Assembly (NCBI GenBank): GCA_021014325.1
Contig: CM037467.1
Span: 5,580,001 to 5,644,000 of the forward strand
DNA: 64,000 bases
Source: Plazaster borealis
Taxonomy: Eukaryota > Echinodermata > Asteroidea > Forcipulatida > Labidiasteridae
Reading direction: 5' to 3'
Position 1 is the first letter of the stretch, and every line of letters begins with the position of its first letter. The notes beneath the pieces are model-generated. The model was not told the DNA's origin, ran no database searches, and saw only the letters and a list, made by a program, of their open reading frames with translations. The position numbers and the translations under genes are program-made. Below, piece after piece: positions 41,956-52,332 of this stretch.

Positions 41956-43060
41956 TTTAAAACCAAGTCAAGATGACTTAATATAAATTATTTTTTATCT
42001 CAAAGCTTACTTTTTATTAATTTGAAAACAGAGAAATTGTCCTAAAAATCACTGTCATAGAAAACTAAATAATTTCAAATACTTAAGATAAATGTTTGAT
42101 CTGCCCAACCTAAATAAGTAGAAAGGATTGTATACAATGTCTTGCCAACTCTTAAACAGTCATTCTATGTTTTCTTGAAAATGTAGCAAGTCGTTGATGC
42201 AGTGGCGTGACCTGAGGGGGGCAGGGGGTGGGAGGCTCCCGCTCAGAACCCCCCCTCCCTTTGCCCTCCCCCAAATGAGATTGAAAAACAGTGCACAAAT
42301 GTATGGTTCCATACATTAAATGTCCCTCCCAAAAGAAAATATTTTAGAAATTATGTCTTTTCTCCCGCTTGCCCTACAAATGAAACTGTCTTGTTACATC
42401 ACTGCGTTGATCAATTTTGTACAGATTGTTTGTATGGTGTGTTTATTGATGATTCATACCAAACAGGGATGATATGAACATTCTTGAAAACTGACTTATG
42501 GGCCCGGGTTCCACCTTAATCCAGTCCTACATATTACAATTAAGACGGTTTACAGACTCTATGCATCACCAGAAATACACAATTAAAGGTTTCGGCGTAT
42601 TGTGGACTTTTCTTTCTCCCTTTGCTGACTTCTTTACACCTTTCAAGAAAATGTGAAGGTTCAAGGAGATTTTGAGAAAATCCTGAAATCAGGAAAAATC
42701 CTGAGAAATCACATGCCAGCTTATAAGTATATGATTTGTATAGTGGTGACTTCCACCACATGCATTCTACTTTGTTTTACGGACAACTTGCTCCTTGATG
42801 TTAACAATGTTATTGAGGTGTTGAGCTTGCCTTGTTCCATTATTTCATTATTAGCCAGTCAAAGATTAAAAGATACCACATGATGTTCTTGTTATCTTTT
42901 TTGTGCATGTTCTCTCTGAGATGACACTGTACTATTTTGTAAACCTCCAATGCCAAGGATAAGGATAATCAAAAATAGTTATCCTCCCAAAGTAAAGAAT
43001 GTTTTAAGCAATGATTGAACCTTTGCATTGTGTGTATGATAGGAAGTAATGCATGTTTCA
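41956..43060. other. Intergenic, nothing recognised
   Basis: Between the fold-back and the GC-rich palindrome. Short C/G homopolymer runs near 42210-42270; no gene or clear repeat. Confidence 0.4.
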
Positions 43061-43064
43061 ATTG

Positions 43065-43537
43065 TAGTCCCAGCCCTGGGAGACCTGGGACTAGCGAGAA
43101 CTTGGCCAGGGATGTAAAATTGGCCCAGCGTGATAGTCCCGACCATTTCCCGCTACTTCCCGGCCAGGTGGGTGTCTTGCTTTTTGTACAACCCTGGCTA
43201 TACCCCGGCACCGGTGTGCGGGGCATTATTTTACAACCCCCACACGATCCCAGCCCTGTCATGCGGGGTGTTTATCACAATCCTTGCTGGCCCCAACATG
43301 CAGGGTGTTTGTCACAACACTTCCACAATCCCAGCCCCGGCATGTGGGGCATGGACAAAAATTGTACAATCTCTGCAAATTCCCTGCTATTGTACTGGTA
43401 GGGCGGGGCAACAAAATTATACAACTTCGACCGAGTCCCCACTATTGTCCCGGCTAGCGGGGCACAGTTTTTTGAACATCCCAATCTATGTCCTGGCTAC
43501 TTCTTCCAAAGTCCCGGGTCCCCCAGGGCTGGGACTA
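43065..43537. mobile_element. GC-rich fold-back element
   Basis: TAGTCCCAGCCCTGGGAGACC...GGGACT at the left and AGTCCCGGGTCCCCCAGGGCTGGGACTA at the right are inverted. The interior repeats a CAATCCCAGCCC-GGCATG-GGGGTGTTT-TCACAA motif about every 50 bp and is much richer in G+C than its surroundings. Long frames here are by-products. Confidence 0.85.
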
Positions 43538-44169
43538 TGTCTTGTGATCATTTCATGTGATCATGGCATGTGATGGCAGTTTGACTTGGTCATCAGCTCA
43601 GTAATGTAACATCCTCATCAGAAATTCAATTTGTTTTCAGGGCAAGAAATAACAGGTTGTTTTATTATCTGGAAAGAAAAAAAAATCAACCACCACAGAT
43701 GAATGTCTCGCCTAACAAAAATAATGTAGGCTTTTTTGCTTTTTTTTTAGGGGGGGGGGGGTGGGAAAGGGCAGTTGCCTAATAATTTGTTTTTGGAAAA
43801 ATAATAATAAACATGTACAAGAAGCTCTGAAATGGGCAAAAGTGGATTTCATAATGTTGGGATTCATTATCCAGTGCACCATGTACACAGTGATTGCAAA
43901 GTGGAACTTTGAGTTTTGCTCCAATGTAAATAGCATTCATCAGCAGACCTGGAGTAAATATGCTTAGCAAAGATGACCTAAATCTTAAAAATTAAACAGA
44001 CTAATATGTGACTCAGTTCATTGAAGCAAGCAATTTACCCACATTGACATCCAAACTGCACTGTATGGTGAATCTCACATATTGTAATGAGGATCTTCAG
44101 TATAATGTAGTAATGAAGTAATCGCTAACTTATAAGTGTAAAGTTATAGAATTAGTTCAAACAATGCTC

Positions 44170-44543
44170 TTAAAGGCATCGTACACGTTTGGTAATGACT
44201 CAAAACAATTATTAGCATAAAAACTTACTTGGTAACAAGCAACGGAGAGCTGTTGATAGTATAAAACATTGTAGGAAACGACTCCCTCTGAAGTAACGTA
44301 GTTTTTGAGAAAGAGGTAATTTCTCACTAAAATAATAAAAACTTCTTGCAAGAAGTTTTTATTTCTATCTGAAAGCACACAAATTTGTACAACAAGGGTG
44401 TTTTTTCTTTCATCATTTTCTTGCAACTTCGATGACCAATTGAGCCCAAATTTTCACAGGCTTGTTATTTTATGCATATGTTGGGATACACCAAGTGAGA
44501 ACACTGGTCTTTGACAATTTCCAAACGTGTTCAGTGCCTTTAA
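44170..44543. mobile_element. TTAA fold-back element, copy 4
   Basis: TTAAAGGCATCGTACACGTTTGG...CCAAACGTGTTCAGTGCCTTTAA. Almost identical to the copy at 10262-10630, implying recent spread. Confidence 0.87.
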
Positions 44544-44828
44544 ATATTGATAACCAAACGCAAACAAATGCCCTTTGTATTACACTCCCTTTATGAATAC
44601 AACGATGCTTTATACATTATACATGAACAAAACATGTTTTAATCCACCACGTTTTTATAATTTTCCCTTGTGAAAAGGAACAGTAAACAGTTTTCTTAAT
44701 TTGTTATTATCAATTCTGTAGGAAATTATTTACTACTTGTGCTTTAACTGCGCTAGTTGATTTATGTATTGAAACGCACGGAATGTGTAATTTATCAAAA
44801 TAAATTTGAAAGCACAGAATTGTTTTCA

Positions 44829-45274
44829 TGTAGTGTTATCTTTGTGGAAGGGGGTGAGGGAAGCTGGGCCCAAATTTCCCATAACTCATTTTAGTGAAGC
44901 CCCTGATCCAATACTAGACAAAACATTGATACTATAGTGTTTAACATCCAGAGAAGATGCCCATCAGTGTTCAGGCTGCTATTAATTGTCCTTTCCTTAT
45001 ACCATGCCCGATATGCGACATCTAGAGGGTATTTACCCCCCCATTGTTCCCATACTTGAATGCACAATTTTCCTCTTGTACCCCTCCCACACCCACCCCC
45101 TAAAATCCTCTAAAGAATTCCTGAGATTCACACAATGAAGACATAATAGGGGGAGGGGGGGTTTGTTGTGTGTGTCAATAAAAGCTCTTCGTCCGAGGCT
45201 CAGAAAACTCAAGAAGAAGTCTCCTTGTCTCCTTAAAAAACTATGTAAACTTAACCGGCTAAGTCTACGCTACA
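44829..45274 (+). mobile_element. Putative 5' LTR of a Gypsy-type element
   Basis: Begins TGTAGTG and ends CGCTACA (imperfect inverted ends), carries AATAAA at 45177-45182, and is followed by a primer-binding site. No second LTR copy is visible, so the left boundary is inferred. Confidence 0.55.
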
Positions 45275-45275
45275 T

Positions 45276-45292
45276 TGGTGACAGCGGTGGCA
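45276..45292 (+). other. Primer-binding site, tRNA-Leu-like
   Basis: TGGTGACAGCGGTGGCA starts with the TGG expected opposite a tRNA CCA end; its complement resembles the 3' end of tRNA-Leu (…CCACCGCTG.CACCA). It sits one base after the LTR. Confidence 0.6.
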
Positions 45293-45384
45293 CAGACTTG
45301 GTGAGGGGGGAGGGCAGACTGGTGCCCCCAGTCGCCAGACAGGGTGAAATGTACGCCAGACTAAGGATACACATTTATATTCAT

Positions 45385-45765
45385 AGCAACCCCACGCTGC
45401 GCACGCGTTCACGTCGGAAGCACGGATTCGAGCCGTCCCCCCGTCCGACACGCATCAGAGAATGATACATTTTAATTCAGAACGGACCCATGCTGCGCAC
45501 GCATTCATACCGGACGCACGGATCCCTTCGGAGCCGTCCCGTCCGACACTCATTCATGCACCTGAGATATATTTTAATTCAGAACGGACCCATGCTGCGC
45601 ACGCAATCATACTCGGAGCCGTCCCTTCCTTCCGACATGCATTCGCACCTGAGACATCAGCGGACCCATGCTAGCTGCGCACGCATTCATGCCGGAAGCA
45701 CGGATCCCCTCGGAGCCGCCGCTACGTCCGACACGCATTTATGCAGCAGAAACACATTTTAATTC
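45385..45765 (+). repeat. CpG-rich leader repeats, ~75-100-bp units
   Basis: CCCATGCTGCGCACGCATTCAT and flanking GGATCC(C/T)TCGGAGCCG, CGTCCGACA recur about four times (starts near 45393, 45488, 45589, 45666) between the primer site and gag remnant. Confidence 0.85.
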
Positions 45766-45900
45766 CCGTTCTTCCCCGCATCGGTGGATACACCGGATCA
45801 GCTCCGCTCGGAGCAACTCCACGGGAAGGCGCCCGGAGGTAAGCTCCGGAATGTTAAACTTCAGGGGGCAGAGCTCATTTATATAGGAACCGCAAACCAC

Positions 45901-46768
45901 TGATGCTCCCAGATAAATTCGACGGAGTCTCCTCATGGGCAGACTACATGATTCATTTTGAGAGCGTCCCAGCAGTCAACCAGTGGGTGAAACAGAGAAG
46001 GCAATGTTCCTGGCTTCACACCTAAAGGGCTCCGCACAGGAGGCCCTGGCCGACATGGCACTGGGGCGTGCACAAAGTGTATCCCTTCATCCTGGAGTAT
46101 TTTGAGGACCGTTTTGAAGTTACGGCCTAGATTCCGATACACCAGGCCCACTTGTCGATGCGCACCAGAAGTCGGGGGGAAACGATCAGCAGCATGGGAC
46201 AGTCCATTCGACGATTGATATCCAAGAGCTACCCAAAGTTGCCCGTCCAGGCGCAGCGGACTTAGCAGTAGAGGCGTTCCGTAATGCGCTGGGCGACGAG
46301 GAACTCCAACGCCATTTATTTTCCCGGAAAGCAATAATCCTGACGAGGCGATCACACTCGCTGCCGAGTTGGAGGCATTCACTCGCAGGCGCAGCACAAG
46401 AAGGGAAAGCAAGAATTCAGAGATGTCAGGTCTGTAGTACAGCCGCCACCGCCTCAATCAGTGATGAACAAGGAAAGTACCGGCTACGTCCCCGGCCAAC
46501 CGAGCGAGCAACAATGGTTTCGGTTGCCATGAATTCGGCTACTTCCGGCGAGATTGTCCACACCGTAGGTGGGGCTTAACAACAATCTGCGGAGACGACG
46601 ACATGAGACGAGATTGACACAAAGACCGTTAGGCCTGGAACCCCCGGACAGGGCTGGACAAAAACCATGGGGGCACTCCCCAGTGCAAACTATGTTTCTG
46701 CATGGGAAGATATCGCATCCACGCCAGTGGGCTTTCTGATTGACACAGGGGCATCGGTGAGTCTGATA
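45901..46768 (+). pseudogene. Decayed gag and protease of a Gypsy-type retrotransposon
   Basis: A gag-like start, KFDGVSSWADYMIHFE, is followed by frame breaks and stops; later segments resemble the gag C-terminus. At 46525-46563 a CHEFGYFRRDCPH zinc-knuckle remnant is visible. At 46742-46753 the codons for DTGA of a retroviral-type aspartic protease lie in GFLIDTGASVSLI. The element is then cut off by an antisense LINE piece; no RT, RNase H or integrase of the LTR element is present. Confidence 0.75.
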
Positions 46769-47165
46769 TTGGAGGGATTCAAGAACAGGTGTTATGTGAT
46801 TAAATTTTTTGGTGAGAGCATGGAGGTAGAAGTAACAAGTCTGGCAGCAGAGTTTTTTAGACGTTGCAGTTTCTTTAGTTGTTGTTGAGGAAGGCCTACA
46901 AAAAGCGAGTTGCAGAAATCAAGGCGTGAAGAGATGAGGGCGTGGACTATCTGTCCTTCCGATTTAAGTATTTACGAACAAAACCAATTAGGTTGCGCAG
47001 TTGGTATCTTATTGATCTAGACACATGGCATATATGATGATGGAAGGACATATTGTTGTCGAAGATGACGCCAAGGTTACGAGATTTGGCAGACGGGTGG
47101 ATACTAATGTTGCCCACATGAACTTGAAACTCCTTCGTACCGACTTAGTCCATGAGCCAGGTGCT
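46760..47165 (-). pseudogene. CR1/L2-like LINE reverse-transcriptase fragment
   Basis: On the minus strand: ARNLGVIFD-type motif (SRNLGVIFDNNMSF), RYQLRNLIGFVRKYL, then after one frameshift QIVHALISSRLDFCNSLF and AAARLVT-like NSAARLVTS, FNHITPVLE. These are the late RT motifs of CR1-clade LINEs. It is antisense to, and abuts, the Gypsy protease remnant. Confidence 0.8.
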
Positions 47166-48550
47166 GAAATTCAACATGATTGGTACCACCTCGCGGGACT
47201 AATTCTAATATCACTTTTCTTGTTGCAAATAATCCATAACTTACTATAATTTATGATAGCCTGTCCAAAAGATTAGATTTCTATCAGTTTTCGAAAGATT
47301 TTCACCGTAAAATCTGAAACCTCTTAGCCTCTTCCGTTATTGTTAAGTCAGCGGCTGTTTAAGTAGTAACATTTTTTTAAGGCCATGTGTTTGCATGGAG
47401 AGAGAATAATGTGAGTGTGCATACTCAAACAGCCAGCAGCTTCTTGGTATTTTGACTTCTTGGCACAATATATCGTCAGCGTTTTCATAAAGAGGCAATT
47501 CTTAAAAAAATCATACATTTTGGATGATAATTGAAATCAACATTTCCCCCAAGATTCAAGTGTTAACAAGTTGCATTAATTGGCACAAGGACAATTTCAA
47601 ATATTTTGGGGATAAAAAGTGATATATATTTTTCCTAAACCACGTTACTTCGAAATAAAATGATTCTCAAATTGCTTTATACTATCGAAAGCTGCTGTAC
47701 TTCTAACCATGACAAGTAGGTTTTTATTGCCATTAATTTTAAGAGTGATTACCAAACGTACGCCTTTACCTTCCCTTTAGGTTTGTGTGTCTATTCTTGT
47801 AGTTGACATTCAAACCGAGGACTTATATAGAAAAAGGGACAATGGGTCCATCTTGCCATCACAAAAGAAAACATTGGGGTCCACGTTTATCAGGACAAAG
47901 AGTTTAACAAAGGAAGGTTCAAGATTGGAGGCCATTACACACTACTGTGTTAGGGGGAGGGGGAGGGGTCTGATACCAGAGATTTGTTTGTCAGGGAAGG
48001 TGAAGAGTCCCAAGTGTGCCTTCGCGACTTTTGATTAAACTTTGCCAGTGAGGAGAGTGCCCTCTGCCATAGGTCAGGGCTAGATTTTGCTCCTTTTAAA
48101 ATATTTTTTAAAACAGAATAGACAGTACAAAATGGGAAAGAGAGACATTGCAGTATTTGTCTAATTTTCTTATTTTTAAGGGGTTTAATTTACCCTCATT
48201 GGACAATTTCTGGCCACTCAAAGTGTTGGATCCGAGCATTTAGCAGAACGCAGCGATTTGTTTGTATGTAGCCAAGATTCAAGTGATAACAAGTTGCACT
48301 AATTAGCACAAGGACAATTTCACCAAACTCCGAGTTTTGAGTTTTCACGAACAGCCACATTTCGATTTACGTTGAAGTACATGCATAGCGCTGACACGGG
48401 TCCAAAAACAACTTCTCTGCGTTTTGAGTTTTCACGACGAAGAGACACTTTGTATGACCTAGATAAATTTAAGTTTTCACGAACAGACACTTTGGTACGG
48501 AGCCCCTAAAGGGACAGGTAAAATAACATTTGAAAAGGTAAAACAAATGT
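47166..48550. other. Intergenic, repeat remnants
   Basis: Contains a decayed piece of the TTAA fold-back family (47590-47770; ACTATCGAAAGCTGCTGTAC, ATTACCAAACGTACGCC) and a direct repeat AAGATTCAAGTG-TAACAAGTTGCA-TAATT-GCACAAGGACAATTTCA at 47551 and 48272. No gene recognised. Confidence 0.5.
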
Positions 48551-48554
48551 TGAA

Positions 48555-48775
48555 ATTATTTCGTTCCCTCGAAATGTTATTTCATTCCCCCGAAATTATT
48601 ATTTCGTTCCCTCAAAATATTACTTCGTCCCCCAAAATATTATTTCGTTCCCTCGAAATATCATTTCGTTCCCTCGAAATGTTATTTCGTCCCCCCGAAA
48701 TGTTATTTCGAGGGAACGAAATAACATTTCGGGGGAATGAAATAAGATGTTTCGTGGGAATGAAATAATATTTCA
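48555..48775. repeat. Self-complementary TTTCGTTCCCTCGAAATA repeat array
   Basis: About eight units of TTATTTCGTTCCCTCGAAATA (period ~21) are followed by reversed units (GAGGGAACGAAATAACATTTCG). Units are themselves partly palindromic. A 73-codon frame through it is an artefact. Confidence 0.9.
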
Positions 48776-49950
48776 TTTCGCTTCGCAGCTAAGATTTATT
48801 CTCACTTCAGATCTATCTCAACTCTTTGTGATATCGGCCCTTCAAGCTTATTGCCTGTCACATGTAAAGCACTACCTACACAGGTCATTGGTATAGCCTC
48901 AATTCTATTCCCATACAAAATACAAAATAATTTGAAAGGAATTAGGCCTTAGAAGGTGAACCACGGACAATTAAAATGACCCTTATTTTAAAGTTAACAA
49001 CAAAAAACCCATGCTAGAAATAATTTGCTCCTTAATTCACATACAACATTCACTATAGCATCAGAGAGATTACGGTACCGAGTCACATTGACATTATTGT
49101 ATTTATTTCAGCATTACATATTTCAATCCACTGAAAAGTACACAGAATAAGAAGAGCTCTCTCCAATACCTCGGACCAACAATATGAAATTTACAAGCAG
49201 ACATCATATTCCATGATCTTAGAAAAATAGGAATATTTTATCAATTACAAGAGGCCACGTTTATCACTTATACACTTCTAGGTTTTACTGTAGTTCATAT
49301 CATGATTTATGATTGAACACTAACGCATAACTTTAACATGTGTTTTAACATAAAGAAACCTACTCAAAATAACATTTTATCGAAATTGTTGTTCTTTTTT
49401 TATAAAATTACAAAGAAAACTGTAATTTTGTAACAACCACCATCTTAAACCTTAGCTTTACCAAGCCAACACGATGGTTGCGATTATGTTGTCACAACTA
49501 TACCATCGCGTCACAACGAAACTGCGACAAACACTTCACAAATAACTAAAGCTCAAATATTTTTCTGGTCGAAGTCGCCAAAATGCGAGCTTGCTTATAT
49601 GACTGAAAAGCAAGAAAATATAGAAAGCAAAACAGCAGCACCAAATACACATAACAAGACCAAGGATGTTGATTTTAGTTGCTCCTTGCACGGAATTAAA
49701 AAAACAAAACAAAATTCTGAATGGTCTTTGAAAAGAAAAAGGAGAAGAAAAAACAACAGTTTGGAATCCTCTTTTCTTCAAAGCGCCTCTTCATTGAGAC
49801 TTTAAGTTCAACAACATTCAGGAAATAACGTTCATGCCTGCCCTCCATCAGTATTACATCATCAATTTTCTGAAAAACTAACCATCAACAAGTATTGTCA
49901 AAACTATTTTAAAAAGGAAACTAATAGATTTGAACAAATCGAATAAATTG
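48776..49950. other. Intergenic, nothing recognised
   Basis: AT-rich, no coding similarity seen on either strand. Confidence 0.4.
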
Positions 49951-49997
49951 TAGAGTGGGATAAAAATAATGTAATTATTTTTATCCCACTCTGCAAT
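49951..49997. repeat. Near-perfect 22-bp-arm hairpin
   Basis: TAGAGTGGGATAAAAATAAT, a three-base loop GTA, then ATTATTTTTATCCCACTCTG. One of the tightest hairpins in the window. Confidence 0.9.
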
Positions 49998-50789
49998 TCA
50001 AGATCCCACCGAAATCAAGAGACATGATCTATGGTAACAATTAAAATAAATATCAGGTCATCAAACCACATCTTATAGGCACTGGTCCTAAATGGCTATA
50101 ATACTATTTCACAGTTGAGAGACATTTCGAATATTCTGATTTATTTGATACTTGAAGAAAGTAGTACTGGACTTATCAATGTTTAACCCTGCGTCCTGAG
50201 GCTCCAAAAAGAAAATGGCTTATTCCACCATCCTCTTTGGAAGGCACTTTTAGTTAAAGGGTAATTAAGTCTGTTTCGGGGTGGTCCCTAGGTATTTCCC
50301 ATGCTAGAGAGACTTTGTAGTAGCCTGATGATTGATAGATTACATTGTGTTGGCTACAGACCTTATCTAGAAATAAAATGCAATGTTCGTGTACAAATTT
50401 GCATAGGCGAAACTCATACGTGTTTCAATGGTATGTTTTTTGTGTGTGAACATGTCATTGGGGACTGCCGCCGGCAAACTTCAAAGGGTGATGGTGACCT
50501 GTTAGTTTTATTTCAGTTGACTTAATAATACTGTTTGTAACGTGGTAAAAACCCTTTTCATTAACAAGTTTAATTTTTTATTTAGCATGTTTAAATGAAA
50601 GTGTTTATTTGTAAGTTTATGTGTGTATGTATTTTCCTTATAGACGAATTTCTTACAAAAAAAGTACAAAAACAACTTAACCGAACTAAATTTCACTGAA
50701 ATGTTAAAATAATTGTTAAAACACACCACTTCAATGCCCTGTAACACATATTTGCATATTCCCGATATATGCCTGCCAAGGTCTTTAAC
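49998..50789. other. Intergenic, nothing recognised
   Basis: No exon-like segment or repeat found; sequence precedes the CCATATGG satellite. Confidence 0.4.
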
Positions 50790-51545
50790 CCTTATGGTAC
50801 CCAGGTATGGTACCCAGGTATGGTACCCATATGGGTCTTTGCATATCCTGCCAATATGGTATTGTCCATATTTTTGCCATGATACCCATATGGGCCAATG
50901 CAAATCCTGCCCATATGGATTGCCCATATTTTCCCCATATGATACCCAAATGGGCCACTGCATACCCTGCCCATATGGGATTGCCCACATTTCCCCCAAT
51001 GATACCCGTATGGGCCACTGCATATTCTGCCCATATGGGATTGCCCACATTTTCCCCATTATGATACCCATATGGGCCTTTGCATATTCTGCCAATATGG
51101 GATTGCCAATGTTTTCCCCATATGATACCCATGTGGGCCACTGCATATTCTGCCCATATGGGATTGCCCATATTTTTCCCATGTGATACCAATTTGGGCA
51201 ACTGCATATTCTGCCCATACGGGATTGCCAAAATTTCCCCCATATGATACCCATATGGGCCACTGCATATTCCGCCCATATGGGATTACCCACATTTTTC
51301 CATATGGGACACTGCATATTTTTCCCATATGGGATTGCCCATATTTTCCCCATATGATACCCATATGGGCCACTGCATATTCTGCCGATATGGGAATGTC
51401 CTTATTTTCCATGATACCCATATGGGTCTTTGCATATTCTGCCCATATGAGATTGCCCATTTCCCCCCTTATGATACCCATAAAAATTATGGGACCAATA
51501 TGGGAATATTCTCATAAGGGCCCCACATGGGTATCATATGGGTTG
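50790..51545. repeat. ~60-bp satellite rich in CCCATATGGG palindromes
   Basis: GATACCCATATGGGCC starts at 50881, 50941, 51001, 51063, 51124, 51185, 51246, 51356, 51413 and 51473 (period mostly 60-61). Each unit holds two to four CATATG-centred palindromes (CCCATATGGG). Several frames on both strands stay open for up to 281 codons, all tryptophan/glycine/methionine-rich; I treat these as artefacts of the repeat. Confidence 0.95.
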
Positions 51546-52053
51546 ACCCTGGTCCATTATGATGGGCCCCATGGCCTCAAATGGGCTTGCTCCCTGGGGC
51601 TGCTTCTCTTGTATGATAGTCTCTTTCAACCAAAAGCACAAGCTTTCTGTATTATGCTGGCACAATTGCTATGACTGATGAGCTGTCCCTCAACGAATCA
51701 ACTAAAAATAGTTTGAAGGTTTGCATGGCAAAAGCTACAATTTAGATACAGATTTGCGGTGACACTGTGTAATTAATCTAAATTGAGTTTGTGTGGTTCT
51801 GAGAAGAATCTTAGTTAGCTTAAAATTGTGAAAAGTATGCTCTGTTTAACATCAGGAGAATCGAGAAAAGGTACAGCACTCATGTTTCGAAAACTACTGA
51901 CTTGCTTACTTTCTTTTAATTTAGATAATTATTGCATACCTTTTGGAAAGACTCTGCTAGGGCTGCAAAGTGAGGCCATTAACAATTAATGCATTTATGC
52001 CACAGGTAATTTTGATTGGGAAGCAGTTAGCTGTTTTTCCTTGTTTAAATTAG
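51546..52053. other. Intergenic, nothing recognised
   Basis: No gene or repeat recognised between the satellite and the exon-like segment at 52054. Confidence 0.4.
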
Positions 52054-52125
52054 GTACAGCAATAGCAACCATGGCAACACTGCTGCATCAGCAAGCAAGA
52101 AGTGTCCCACAGTCTGTAAAGATAA
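52054..52125 (+). other. Exon-like orphan segment
   Basis: TTTTCCTTGTTTAAATTAG precedes and GTACGTG follows a 72-bp open segment; in one frame it reads TAIATMATLLHQQARSVPQS VKIR. Splice-site quality is good, but I cannot assign it to a gene and no partner exon is visible. Confidence 0.25.
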
Positions 52126-52332
52126 GGTACGTGCATGTAAGTGTTACTATTGATAACATCTCTTGAATCTTTGAATTATTGACAAGCTTAACCATCGATA
52201 AGTTAGCTTTCTATAAAAATGTATACCAGGTTTGGACTGTAGTGGATGTACATGTATCTTAAACCAGCCTCAAAGACGAATTGCCACCATGTCCCACCAA
52301 TGATTCATACCTCATCTGTAGTTTACACGACC

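Noticed and set aside
43015..43573. Proline/cysteine-rich plus-strand frames of 128 and 147 codons
   Set aside because: They lie wholly within a GC-rich fold-back repeat and overlap in different frames.
45933..46457. Minus-strand 174-codon frame
   Set aside because: Antisense to the recognisable gag remnant, GC-rich; no domain seen.
48547..48768. Frame of repeated FRSLEMLF units
   Set aside because: Derived from the self-complementary 21-bp array.
50508..51353. Minus-strand 281-codon frame rich in GNPIWAEYAVAHMGI-type repeats, and plus-strand partners
   Set aside because: Translation of the CCATATGG satellite; several frames are open at once and no domain is recognisable.
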